NCBI RefSeq assembly: GCF_008831285.2
Contig: NC_045148.1
Span: forward strand, 16,470,802 to 16,534,801
Length of the DNA stretch: 64,000 nt
Direction: 5' to 3'
Source: Nymphaea colorata
Taxonomy: Eukaryota > Streptophyta > Magnoliopsida > Nymphaeales > Nymphaeaceae
Below the pieces are notes generated by a model. That model did no database searches. It had not been told where the DNA came from and saw only the letters and a program-made list of their open reading frames with translations. Shown one piece after another: positions 23,522 through 37,200 of the stretch (positions are counted from its first letter, which is position 1; each line of letters starts with the position of its first letter). Both the position numbers and the translations under genes were made by a program.

Positions 23522-25512
23522 GACGTTCGTTTTTCTCTTTCCTTTTTGGTTCTTTTATTAGTGTTGTCTTTTGCGAATTATGTTGCCTGATGGTATTAGA
23601 CTGATGGTATGATAATAGTGAGAAGAAGCGAGCGTGAGAAGGGATTTTTGTTTAATGAGATGTTAAGTCACTGCCACACGTTTAAGATACTTTGGTTAAT
23701 GCAAGACAATTTGGGAGTACATACTAGTGTTGCACTTCCCTTGACAGGGTTTGTCCTTTTCTATCTTTCGAAATAAACTCGAGCCTTTGTTATTGTTGAT
23801 TTCAGCCGGAAAGGTATATAATAGTTGTTGCTTGGCAAGAGTAAATTCATGCGATCATTCGTAATGTGAAGGCTTCTAGAATTTAAAAGATTAAGCTGCG
23901 GATCAAAGTAGATGTTCTGCTGTCTGTTTTTTTTTTCTTTTTTAGGCCAATTGGCCGCCTGGATGCGGAAGAGTGGACATATAAAGGATGAAGGCAAAGT
24001 TGAAGTCATGGAGAATCGTGCAATGAAAGTCCTGTTTTCTATTTGTGCTGGACTGTTATATATCTATTCTGGGGTGTTGAGTTATTCGTTGGTTCTAATA
24101 TCACCAATATAGACCACCAATGCTCCAGCCTTCTCAACAGGTCAGCCTTGGAAAGCCAGAAACCAAGGACTATCCCGAGTGACGGCACTGGGAAGTTGGT
24201 AAGCCTGTTTCCGGGCAGCCGTAGTCCAAATGTCCAATCCACTAAACAAATGAAGAACACTTCAGAAATTTCAACGATACAGGGAATTCTGGAAAGTAGA
24301 TGGGTCTGTTCCTGCCAATTTATCAGACCCACCAAAAAGCAGTCTGGATTTTTATCAACATTTGGATATAGGAGGGTCACTCTGTTATCACTCTGATCGC
24401 CTAATTATGACTCTCTCAACCACTGACCAAGCTGAAATAATCTTTTTGTCTATCATCGTTCAGCCTTCAACTGACTGTTTTCAACATGTATTCAGAGTTG
24501 CACACTGTCAACTGAAGGAATTCCACCTGATGTAGGAACTGTTGCCGAATTTCTCATTTGTTAGAAAATCTTGTAAACAAGCCAAGAGACGTCGAATGTT
24601 TTAGAAGCAAACGTGATGTTTATCTTGTAGTTGTAGAAACTTGTTTCTTTCTGCACATGCAAGAATTTTCCGTTCAACTGAAATGTTACATTTTCCTGTT
24701 GCCATGAGCGTCAAAATGAATCTGTTAGATCGCCAGATGACAATTCTTGTAGTTTCTAGCTTTGCAATTCGCTGCACTCCGGAACAGCTACGTGCGTTTT
24801 TCTGCAGTAGCAGTTTGCTTCATTGCATGTAAAGGCTAACATAGACTCCCTTTACTGTGATTGTAGTACTTTTGTACCTCCTCGAAAATTTGACATCAGA
24901 GCACGAGTCTGTTCCAATTGATTCTACTGTATGTTGCCTCACTGCCATCCTTTTGTATGATGTTCATTCCGTCCTTGTAGTCACTTAGCGTGCAAGCGAG
25001 AGAGAGAGAGATATTGCTTCTAGTATTTAGGGATTTCCACCATTATCAGTTTCAATATCTGGTTCGAATCTGACCAGTTAGATGAAGAAAACCTAAATTT
25101 AATTAGTATCTAAATTCAACATCTAGTGTAAAACTTTTCTTAACCAAATCAGATGAATTTGGACCGCGAAATTGAATTCCCGTTTCTAGTTCAAATATAA
25201 TTTCAGACATGTCTAGGCATTATCTGATTAATTGACTGTTGGAATTATTACACCTTATCAAAATCCAATCCATTTTCTTTCTATCTATGCAAATTTCTAT
25301 AAATATCGGAAATGTTGGTGGTTCTTGGAGATTCATATTCTTATTTGGGAGATGTTCTGAACTTGATAGGTTTACACCTTTACTGACGAGAAAATAAGTG
25401 CTAACTAATTGGAGCGCGAGCCATTTTAGAAAAATATGCAACGCTGAGGCCACTTTATCCAAATGTCAGTTTGATTGCCCAGAAAAAATAGATGGAGGGT
25501 TGAAATACTTAA
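23522..25512 (+). other. Downstream region, no clear gene
   Basis: Open frames near 23912-24400 on both strands overlap and match nothing I know. The start may be 3' UTR of the coiled-coil gene. A short GA run lies at about 24999-25010. Confidence 0.4.
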
Positions 25513-25608
25513 GGGTGGGTGAAATTTCACCCGCCCGACACAAAAATCAAACAGGGTGAAATTTCATCCTGTTTATGATAAAGGGAGCGGGTGAAATTTC
25601 ACCCGCTC
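25513..25608. repeat. Cluster of three palindromes around TGAAATTTCA
   Basis: Copy 1 (25513-25536) and copy 2 (25552-25571) are near-perfect palindromes. Copy 3 (25585-25608) is a perfect 24-base palindrome: GAGCGGGTGAAA followed by its exact reverse complement. The 17-base string GAGCGGGTGAAATTTCA recurs at 63984-64000. Confidence 0.9.
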
Positions 25609-27003
<1,395 letters not shown>

Positions 27004-27175
27004 AGGTGGATACTTAGAAGAGGCTAAAGCCCTTCACCTAAGGTTATTTTTAGAGTTGGGTGAAGAGCCTTACACCTTTCAACTAAAGTCATGCATCCCA
27101 CAAAAATCAAACTATAGCTAGATTCAACTACATTACACCCTTTAGAATGCTTTATAAGGAGCGGATATGACAGCT

Positions 27176-27317
27176 AAGGCTGGGCACCAGGCCGGGCCGC
27201 CACCTGGTACTCAGTAACCAGTCCGACTCGGGCCCAAGCCAACCCGATAATTTATTGGGTTGGTTCGGGTGGACTCAATAAACCCAATTCGGACCCAATA
27301 ATTGTTTTTTTTATTTT

Positions 27318-27354
<37 letters not shown>

Positions 27355-27572
27355 TTTATTACACTTAATTATATTTATATATCTTTTCATATTAAAAAAT
27401 ATATTTTTAAATTTAATCAGGTTGGGCCTAGGCCGAGCTCGGGTTTTTTGAATCAGGCTGGGCCTTGGCCGGGCTCGGGTTTTTCAAGTCGGGCCGAGCC
27501 CGGTTTTTGGATCCGCTCCGGCTTGACTCGTTATGGGGCCGGGCCGAATTGAACCACCGATACCCAAACTTA
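27176..27572. repeat. Fold-back element B: GC-rich arms, AT-rich core
   Basis: The left end TAAGGCTGGGCACC and the reverse complement of the right end, TAAGTTTGGGTATC, are related. The arms are rich in GGGCCG and CGGGTT words, and the core (about 27305-27415) is AT with a TA microsatellite. Confidence 0.6.
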
Positions 27573-27670
27573 ACGACAATATTTTGGGATCCAGGCATGT
27601 GGGGCCATGAAGGATAGTTTTACGACAATATTTTGGGATCCAGGCATGTGGGGCCATGAAGGATAGTTTT
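27573..27670 (+). repeat. 49-bp perfect tandem duplication
   Basis: 27573-27621 and 27622-27670 are identical. They directly follow fold-back element B. Confidence 0.93.
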
Positions 27671-28386
27671 AGCATTTTAGAAAAAGAAATGTCTAGAAAA
27701 AGACTTTTTTTTTTTCACTTTTTCAAAAGTTTGCCCTTACAAGAAACGCCTTGGAAGGCATTTCCTTTTTGGATTCCAAACACGCTGCTGGGTGTTAAGG
27801 CCTGAAGATAAGGTGTGGTTTTAGTTCTCCCCCAACATTTAGGTGCTTTCCCGAATATAAAAAATACAAATAAAATATAACTAAGTTCAAACTTGGAAAC
27901 GTTAAAACGTCTTTCCATGAGCAAAGCTCGACAATTTAAACGTTCCATTCCCAAGAGAACTTCCCACAAAATTATCATGAGAAACTGTGTCTGTGTCCCT
28001 CCATTTTTCTGAGATTTTCAGAAGCTTCTGGCTTCCATGCTGAAACGAAAATTTTCTCTGCCAATTGAGTCTTTTTAATTTTGCCGAGCACTGATTCATG
28101 GTAGGCCTACTTGCAGAGAAATTTTCGCTCATCTCTCTCCAGTAGAACCAGGATGGTAGGTACAACCATGGAGGAACCACTCCTATCCTAACAACAGAGA
28201 CCTAAAGAAGGCATCACACAGAAAGCAATCTCTCACCATTTTGAATGTTAGATGAGAAGTCATTGGCATTGACTAGTAGCTGCAGCAAACTGTATTCCAA
28301 CTGACAGCCTTCACAAAACCTGAGCCATTCTTTCCCAAGATACAGAACACAAAAAGAAATCCTCAATGAGGCTTTAACAAGAGAAG
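27671..28386 (+). other. Upstream region of the first TPK gene
   Basis: Probable promoter and 5' leader. The minus-strand frames here have no recognisable domain. Confidence 0.4.
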
Positions 28387-29529
28387 ATGGATGAGCCGCT
28401 TCTATCTAACAACAGAACTGCAGATGGCTCAGGAAAACAGCTCCTGCTCGAGTTCCCGAGCCTCGACAACCCGTTGCATCCGCTGTGTTCATCCTTATCC
28501 AGGCAGTCCTCACTTCAATCATCCAGCCCTGTTCCCAGGCCAACATCCCTGTCAACAATCTCGCCGGCGGCGTCACAAGCCATGAACTCCATTAGTGACA
28601 TACCTGCTAGACCAAAGAGAGTACAGGGGAGATCCTACTCTGCACCTTCTATGTTTACAAATGTCAAGACTGATTACCTTGCTCCAGTTAGCCCTGATCC
28701 AGGTGTGTTTGGACCTTCACCTTCAATAGTGAGGCTGGCTTTTGCAGGTGTTCTCTTCTATTTCTCAATTGGTGTTGTGTTCTACATGTTCAATAGCCAT
28801 AAGTTTGAAGGGAGTTCCACCTATAGGCTGGTTGATGCTCTCTATTTCTGTGTGGTCACCCTCTGCACTATAGGATATGGTGACCTAGTGCCCTGCACTA
28901 ACTTCACCAAACTGTTCACATGCATCTTCATCTTGATTGGGTTCGGTTTCATAGACATCTTGCTCACAGGCCTAGTCAGTTATATCCTGAACAGGCAAGA
29001 GTCTCTGCTACTTAACGCCATGGACGAAAGTAGCCGGAACATAATCTTCATGACCTACGTCGTCGACATGAGTAAAAGAAGAATGAGAATCAGGATGAGG
29101 GTGTGTCTGGCATTAGCAGTTGTGTTCTTCTGCATTGCTGTGGGGACAGTAGGGTGCCGGATTCTGGAGGGACTGACATGGGTGGACTCAGTTTACCTCT
29201 CGATCACGTCGGTCACCACTGTGGGCTATGGTGACTATGCATTTAGTACCTTGAAGGGTAGGCTGTTTGCAACAGTGTGGCTGTTGGTGAGCACATTGGC
29301 AGTGGCTAGGGCCTTCCTGTATTTGGCTGAGCTCAGGATAGACAAAAGGAACAGGACAATTGCAAAGTGGGTGCTACAGAGGGACATGACACCAAGTGAT
29401 CTGCTTGCGGCAGATCTGGACAAAAATGGCTTCATCAGGTACTGTTCCAATATTTTCTGTTTTACAAGTATAATATGGTGCCCTCTGCTTGCATATGTTT
29501 ACAGTTTCATGATTTACTCTGAACTCTAG
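28387..29529 (+). CDS. TPK: Two-pore K+ channel (TPK), first tandem copy, EF-hand exon not found
   Basis: Plant TPK/KCO channel, normally vacuolar and K+-selective. A single visible exon encodes the whole pore module: N-terminus with the mode-1 14-3-3 motif RSYSAP (82-87), TM1 about 113-135, pore 1 TIGYGD (161-166), TM2, the RRMRIRMRV linker, TM3, pore 2 TVGYGD (278-283) and TM4 about 292-315. It then enters the first EF-hand loop, DLDKNGFI, at a phase-2 donor (29438/29439) matching the donor of the sister gene. Reading through gives 29 non-family residues and a stop at 29529. No SKSEF-type EF-hand exon was found in the next 4.8 kb. Confidence 0.88.
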   Translation: MDEPLLSNNRTADGSGKQLLLEFPSLDNPLHPLCSSLSRQSSLQSSSPVPRPTSLSTISPAASQAMNSISDIPARPKRVQGRSYSAPSMFTNVKTDYLAPVSPDPGVFGPSPSIVRLAFAGVLFYFSIGVVFYMFNSHKFEGSSTYRLVDALYFCVVTLCTIGYGDLVPCTNFTKLFTCIFILIGFGFIDILLTGLVSYILNRQESLLLNAMDESSRNIIFMTYVVDMSKRRMRIRMRVCLALAVVFFCIAVGTVGCRILEGLTWVDSVYLSITSVTTVGYGDYAFSTLKGRLFATVWLLVSTLAVARAFLYLAELRIDKRNRTIAKWVLQRDMTPSDLLAADLDKNGFIRYCSNIFCFTSIIWCPLLAYVYSFMIYSEL

Positions 29530-29648
29530 TATATGGATGTAGATAACATGTTTTTAGCACAGGTTTAAGATTGACAATTTTTTTGTACATAGTGAAAATG
29601 TGGTTAATATTGGGATGTTATTCATAGGGCACTACAATTTATCTGCAA

Positions 29649-30189
29649 TTGCCTGCATGCCTGCCTGTGTGTGCTTCATGGTTGCTGCACAATAACTTGA
29701 AAATACACCATGAACTAAGAGATGAATGCCATTTTCTCTGCTCATGGTTCAAATATCTGCCTGTGGATGATGAGAATAATGCTTCCCAGCCCTGTTGGAT
29801 GGCTAAATCCAGCAACTTCCATTGCTTGGAGCAGGTTAGCTCGCTTCTAGTTGATAAAACCCATGACGTCCATCTTCCCTCCTATCCTGAGGGATACACT
29901 CGGCCTGATTCCTGCAACAAAGAAAGAGTATCTGTTGATCTTGAACTCGCAACATCTGCTGCCTTCGATACTTCGACACGTATGTATATATCTTATTATA
30001 TTAATGATCTAACCAGTGGTATGCTCAGTTGAAGATGATGGGATTCTTCATCTCAAGGATCATGCTCAATTATGCGTCAAGTTCATTAAGTCTGCCTTTG
30101 AAGCTCTTTCTGCCAAGAACATGCACAAACCAGCACCACTAATGCATTACCTAGACAACTTCAGGAAGTTTGTCATCGATTCAATTTGA
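29649..30189 (+). CDS. Unrecognised open segment, possibly spliced exons of a gene fragment
   Basis: An open frame 29649-29979 can be spliced, GTATGT to CTCAG, to 30029-30189, reading EDDGILHLKDHAQLC then a terminal LDNFRKFVIDSI. The joined product is about 163 aa, hydrophilic to mixed, with no domain I know. The implied intron is only 49 bases, below the usual plant minimum, which counts against normal splicing. It lies where the second exon of the first TPK gene would be expected. It could be a captured gene fragment or chance. Confidence 0.3.
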
Positions 30190-33100
30190 AGTAATAGGAT
30201 TTTGAACCACCATCAATCTTAATGGCATGAGTTGAAAGTTGGATTCTCTTCGATCAAATTTGAACGCCAAGAGATCTTCCTTAAGATTACTGTGACAAGA
30301 GTCCAGAGGACCCAACTGTGGGATCACATAATTATGCTGCGTCAGTGGCTTTTTTTATTCAAAAAATGTTTGTGATTCATATAGAATTTCTTCATCCAAA
30401 GCCGGTTGGAGAAATCCACAAATCCAAATAGTATGTATTCATATATAAGAAATGTGTTCACCCCTAGCCTTGCTTCAATGCTGGCCAGATCAACCACAAA
30501 TCTCAAGATGGAAAACTCCACAAATTTACAAATAAGAATATGAAAAAACCTTCATCAATATTTTCTTGGTGTATTCCAAAACGAAAAGATTTAAAGATTC
30601 TTATCTCATTTTCTTTTTAAAGTTATCCTGATGAAACTGTCTCGTGTGCAATGATTGCATCTGTACTGAAACTTCGGAGCCCGTGTGAATTTCCAGACAA
30701 ACATGGGATCAATAATTCTGCATATTCAAGGTGGGACCAACTTCAATTATGGTTTATTTTTGCCTCCCTGGTTTCAAGGCTGAAACAAAACCAAAAGGAA
30801 TGAAACAGCTTTTCTAATCGTGTTTGATCTATCCTACCTCAAATATCCCTTCAGATTTCAGATCTTGTTTGGCCCATTATTTGTCCAGTCAAAAATTTAT
30901 ACTGATATATATATATATATATGATTTTCTTGACAATAGATTGACAAATAATAATGTAAATTAAGAAGAAGAAAAAGGGAAAATGAAGGGACAACTGGCC
31001 AAGGTTAGACTTTTAATAGATCATGCAATTATGGGTTTGAAGGTGGCCCAGGTGGGGGCTCTTTTGCACTTTCTCTAGGTCTGAGAAATTCAGAATTTTA
31101 TAGAAAAGCTCCCAACTTTTGGTAGTATGACAACAAATACTATTATTTTTTTTGAACTGCCAACTTTGTGTGCAGTTCAGGTGGTTAAATAAAAGAGTTC
31201 GAACATAAGCGTGCTCTTTTGCTATTTCAAAAGTTGATTATGCTCTATCCATTTGAGAAAAAAAAAGCATAAAAAAAAAGAAGTCTAAAATCCCCTTCTT
31301 TATCAATATTATGTGGTGCAAATTTAACAAGTTTTAATCTTGTCAGTATTGCAATCAAACGCTTTTAGTGGTATCTAAATTATGTTTTTGAAACAAGAAT
31401 GTGGTGCTCTTTGAGTATATATTTTATGAATATGTGCTATAAAAACATAATATTCTTCTTCTTAAACATCTAGAAGCATTAAAAGACAAAGGCAAGTATG
31501 AAAGAAAACCTTCAAGATGTTCTTTGGCCATCTTTTCTTTCATCTCAACATGCCTTTTTGTCTAGTTTTTCCAGAAAAAAAAGTGGACAAGGATGTGGTG
31601 TTTGATTTAATATTAGAAAACAAGACTTTGGTTTCATGTTTCACGAGTCTCCGTCGCAAGTTATTAATTTATTTCATCACAATAGCCACCTTACTTATCA
31701 ACTATTTATGAAAAGCTGTCATATCTTGTCAGTTTTTTTTTATTAATTCAAGAATGTTCCAGGGACGTCCATGTTACTCGTCAATTATTTATGAAAACCT
31801 GTCCACCTCGCTGGTCATTCGTGCCTTCCCGTAACAAATAACCTCTCTGTCATGTCCCTTTTATTAATTCTCGAATGTTCCTAAGACATACTCATTCTAA
31901 AATATTTTTTTCTGTTTACTCTCTTAAATTTAACACCAGCTTACGATGACGTGGATTTGTTTGGACTAAGTTATATGTTATGCTCATAACATGTTAACAT
32001 GTTGTGAGGGTGAATTAAAGTTTTTTATTTTTTTTTATTAATATGGAAATATCATTTTTCAAAATTTTTATATAAAATAAGTAAAATTGAGTAACTCAAA
32101 AAGAAAGCTACTTCTTTCGTGCCCTTTTGTTTAGATTCATATCAAACAACCTGCTCGATTATATATTTTGCTTTTATTTAAAAATATGAACTTTCATAGC
32201 AGCAAAAGTGCAGTTACAGGGAGGTTTTTAAAAATAACGGTTCAGTGAGCTGGTTTTTTTAAAACCCTTTTTTAGAACTTGAACTATTCACCGGGGTTTT
32301 AGAAAGAATTTGTCCGTGGTAAAAAGTAATAAAGAACTTTTTTTTTTCTTCTTTTTACTATGCTTGTTTCCTTTTCGTCCGACAGAAAGGGTACTGAATG
32401 ATGGACATTGTTCACCCCAGTAGAAAATGTCTCGTCGTTCAAACAGGTACTGGATCTTGTTTGATTGTGCGGAACACGGCGTTGGTGCGGCCTTGCCTAC
32501 CCACGCAAACACTTCACAGCAGCAACATGCGTGCCAGATACACTGGATTTGGCGTTCTGCATGGAATTGACTTGCCGTTCTCCATCACACAAACACAGGC
32601 CGGGGGCAAGGTGTTCCGTTCTCAAAGCGAAGGAAAGTGGGAGAACGGGACATCCAGTTCCCGGGCATTCCGGGAACGAAAATCAAACATCCTCTGTCTT
32701 TGCCTCTCTAAAGAGTGTTTCACTGAAAGATGAAACTTCTGTAAGTTTCACATTGGTAAAGTATTCTACCGTCAAAGTGAAAATGACTTCGAAGGAACTA
32801 TTTTTCTTATTTTGAGGTGAAGCTTGAATGAGAATGGAGAGCTCTGAAAGCTAGAGTGAAATTTTATCCAAGTATAAACTTTTCCTGAATCCAATTGCAC
32901 AGTGAAGTGTATTTGCCACTGAAGGTCTGCCAACCTGATCCAGTGGGTGCCTGTAAATTGTGTTCATGATTTCATCTTGACACCATGCTGAGGTTGGGCT
33001 ACTGTCTTCATTGCATCAAAATCACAAGTGCAGTCATGGGGATTTCTGAAAGAAGACAAAAAGCGAACAGTGAATTGGATACAGAAGGATGATGGATTCC

Positions 33101-33900
33101 TAGGCATCATCTTTCTAGTTCTAGTCCCAATGAATGATCTAGTTTCCTCAAATAAAGTGTCTCAAACACTTGGGTATGTGGCCACCACTGTCAGCTTCCC
33201 ACTGCTAGGTTCAATTTCTCCATGCCTGGTTTCATATGAAATTGCTGTTTCTGGCAGGAATCAGAGCTGCACATTCCTCCAAACACTTCATTGTATCTTC
33301 TTCCATTGGAATTCTTCACTTCAGTTGAAACATGTCCGTAGTTTGCATCTCCTCTTCTGGCAAAATTACTCAAGATAATGACACTGTGGATCAGTGTTGT
33401 CAAAATCGGAAGCGGAGTCGTAGTGGTCGGGCTGTTAACGTAGTGAATTGGTCGATTCAGGTCAGTTGAATCGATTAGGAAACTTCAAAAAGTACTGCCA
33501 TATGGTCCTTGATCCACAGTGATCGGTGGAAGATTCGTTGTTCACGAAAACCAGTTAATCTCACTCATTGCTTTATTAAAGGTGAGCAGACTTTTTCGGA
33601 TTTATAAGACGAGAAAACCGCGATTAGATTTAAGATACTCAGCCACTTGTTCAAGTTGTGAAATCTGGTAACAATTTTTTTTATCTTTACTTCTGACATG
33701 TTTCTGCAAAAAGAGGGATCGCTACTGTTGTGTGACGACAGAGATTCGTCTGTTTCTGCGGCGCCATGGGCGAATCGGCGGTCCATGCAACGCTAGTTCA
33801 GCCACAATCTCTTCCTTTCCACATTAATGTTATTATGAAGTTGGTACTCTTTCCATATCTAGGAATTGAAAGGAAAGGGAACGACCGCCTTCATTTTTGA
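30190..33900. other. Spacer between the two TPK genes
   Basis: AT-rich, with a short TA run at 30905-30922. A MITE-like unit lies at about 32456-32690. A GC-richer stretch with cggaagcggagtcg at 33397-33480 resembles the arm of a fold-back repeat. No EF-hand exon is seen. Confidence 0.45.
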
Positions 33901-33958
33901 GAACCACTGTTTATTTCTCTCCACTGTTTTATTTGTGGTTTCTTCAAGGCCTGTTCTG

Positions 33959-33977
33959 TCTCTCTCTCTCTCTCTCT
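33959..33977. repeat. (CT)n run in the leader of the second TPK gene
   Basis: A short CT microsatellite about 285 bases before the start codon. Upstream ATGs with short frames lie between it and 34261. Confidence 0.6.
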
Positions 33978-34260
33978 GCTTGCCTTGTACACCGGTCCCT
34001 ATCATTTGAGCAAGAAGAGTGAGGTCATCTCCATCTCTTCCTTCCTTTTCAACGGTTTCAATTGGTGGAAGTTGTTCTCTCTGTCTCTCTCTCGAAGACG
34101 GAAACTGAGTATCGCAGGGTATCGGCGCATCCCCATGGTTCGTGATACAGAAAGGATAATAGGAAACATCGACTTTGATATCTTTTAACTTCTCCTGCAT
34201 CTTTGGAGAGGAAGATCTAGCGAGAGAAAGAGAGGGAGGGCATTCATATATTTACTGTGA

Positions 34261-37200
34261 ATGGATGAGGAGAGTCTCATCCCGTTCCTCAATAGTCCTA
34301 GGAGGAGAAACAACGTTCCGTCGCCCTCCTCCCTCTGCGTCCTTCCCGAGAACGACGAGGCCGTCCTTCCACCGCTCCGCCCTCCCTCTCTCAAGGAACT
34401 CCTCATCTTCGGCCCAGCTGTTCTTAACTCTGAAGAATCTGCCGAAGACGAGTCTTCTTCATCTTCCAACACCATCACCATTCCCCCTTCTTCCTCTTGC
34501 TCTATACCACCGCCACCGCCTCTGCCGCCACCACCAGCACCGCTATCACGGTTTTCGAGGCCCACCCACTACCGCCAACAACAGCAGCAGCAGCAGCAGC
34601 AGCAGAACCAGCACCAGCACCAGCACCAGCACCAGCAGCAGCACCACCCCCGATCTAACCTCCACCGCTCGCGGACTGCCCCCGCCATCTCCGTCATCGG
34701 AAACGCGAGCGACCCACATGCTGCTGCGATCCAAATGCCCCAATCCTCCGTCGTCCGGCAGGCCGTCATTCTACTTATCATCTACCTCGCTCTGGGCGTT
34801 CTCGTCTTTTTCTTCAATCGGCATCATTTTTCCGGCGAGGACACCAACCCTTTGATCGATGCCCTTTACTTCTGCGTCGTCACCATGTGCACCATCGGTT
34901 ACGGTGACATCACCCCTTCCTCCCCCTCCGCGAAGATCTTCTCTATCATGTTCGTCCTCGTTGGCTTCGGATTCGTTGACATCCTTCTCTCCGGCATGGT
35001 CAATTATGTGCTTGATCTCCAGGAGAGCCTCCTTCTGAGCTCTGCGATCAAGGGTGAGGCCGCTCGCAACTACATTATTGACGTCAAGAAGGGAAGGATG
35101 AGGATCAGAATGAAGATTGGCTTGGCCCTCGGGGTCGTCATCCTCTGTATCGGCGTCGGCATCGTCTTCTTGCGGTGTGTTGAGAAATTGGGTTGGCTGG
35201 ATTCGTTCTACCTCTCTGTGATGTCTGTTACCACCGTGGGCTACGGTGATCAGGCGTTCAAGACGCTGCCTGGCCGGATTTTTGCGTCTGTGTGGTTATT
35301 GGTGTCGACGTTGGCCGTGGCTCGGGCGTTCCTCTACTTGACAGAGTGGAGGATCGATCGGAGGCACCGAAGGATAGCGAAGTGGGTGTTGCATAGGGAC
35401 ATGACTGTCCTTGATCTGATCGCGGCTGATATTGACAATAATGGCTTTGTCAGGTTCGTTGGCTAGTTCAATTTCTGCAACTGACAATCTTCTTTCCACC
35501 TTTCTTGTGAACTTCTTCTAACTGATCAGAAAGCTCCAAGAGTTGTTCTTTGTTGTTAGTCTTTAGGATTCAGTTTTCTTTGATGGGTTTTGCGTTAGAT
35601 CTTATGTGTTTCTTGACTGATTAAAATCCTTTACTTTGTTGGAGATATGGCAACAAAAATACCATCCTGGTAGGAGTTTTGAATCACATCTGCTTAAGCA
35701 GTGACTGAAACCGCCACTAAGTTATGAGTAAACAACAGATGAATTTTCGAGGCTTGGATGCTAAATTAGGACTCGTTCATTTTATTCTTGATAACAGAGA
35801 ATCCACTCCTGGGGTGGGAGACCTGGCTTCGATGGTTACCTACTGTCGCCTCCCAACAGTATAAAACTCTTGATCCCAATTCCTTTCCACAGGGGTGATG
35901 GCCCCTTGAAATTCCTATGCATACATCACTATTCCATATAACCTTTCGACGATGCTTCTCAGTGCGTGATTGTGCCCATTTTCTTCTGCACTTGTTCCTT
36001 TTCTTGATTTATTTCATGCCTCAAAGATGATCTAACCATTTTTTGTTTGTTTTCTTCTGAATTTCCTGTATTTGTATTTCTTGTCTTACCATCATGTTGC
36101 CAATCAACACTTCCTACCTTGATGCTAACCTTGATAATTCGCCAATTGTTAATCCATAATGCATTGTCGCAGATCACCAGTGCTGTCACCATCATGTGTT
36201 ACTCTTTCACCCACTTCACTGCTCTTATCAGTTCACTTGTTCCCTACATAAGAATCCAGTTATATTATGTGGCTTACATGTCTTTATCCAAAGTCCAAAC
36301 GTCCAGTCATGAAAGGAAAAAAGTAGTTCGTTACCACCCTTTGGTGTTGCAGAAATGGTATTATGATGTGTCGATCATATGTTATGATATTTTACTGTTG
36401 TAAGAATCTTACTCTGTCTTCATTAAACTTGTATATGTCACCCCCCTCTGAATTTACAAACTGTGAGAGAATGGATATGCAATATGCATACATATGATGC
36501 AAGCATTGAAATTATTTGTAAACTTTCCTTTCAAAACTATCTTAGATGGTGGTATGTCAATGCTGGTGGAGGGATGTCCGATGCTTGATCATGATTTGCT
36601 CTCTGTCTCCCTCTCACACTCACTCTCCCCAATATGCCTTCCCTTAACCGTTCATCTCTACTCTAATGAAACTTGATGGTAAAGTATACACTTTAGGAAA
36701 GGATTGAAAATATCCTGTCGTCGTTCCAATCCAACATGAAATAAGGACTGGATAAATCCTGTATGCTTCCACGTTAGAAACGGCATCCAACCAAAATATA
36801 TCTGCCGTCACAACCAGTGGGTCTTCAACTTTCAGTTCCATTTGACATTTATACCTTGTTGCTGATGGTGACCCAGACTTTTCTTTTTCCCATACATCTT
36901 TTGCCCTATTCCATCATTGTCAATTTCTTTATCATCCTTCAAATATGTATAAATCCATGTCATAGCAAACCCATGTTTGCTAACCTCATTGTTGACGTAA
37001 TCCCTGGTGACATGATGCTGTAAAGCTAACGTATTACCTTCCTTCTTGTGCACATTAACCTCCTGTTGAATAGGGGCCTTTAACCCCATTTCGTTAATGC
37101 TCACAGTCCACTTCTTCCATACTGTGGGATAATTGCTTGAGTTCTTGATCTGTTGCCTTTGCTCATCCCTGTTGACTTCCTTCTTGGAAAGCAGGGCAGT

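Noticed and set aside
24039-24396. Open frames of over 110 codons on both strands downstream of the coiled-coil gene
   Set aside because: Both strands are open over the same bases, with no domain and no clear promoter or splice context.
25513-25608. CRISPR-like array
   Set aside because: The three palindromes have unequal spacing and sequence, and the genome is a plant nuclear one.
34175-34855. 226-codon frame overlapping the second TPK start
   Set aside because: It is an alternative frame of the Ser/Pro/Gln-rich TPK N-terminus, while the TPK frame has clear homology.
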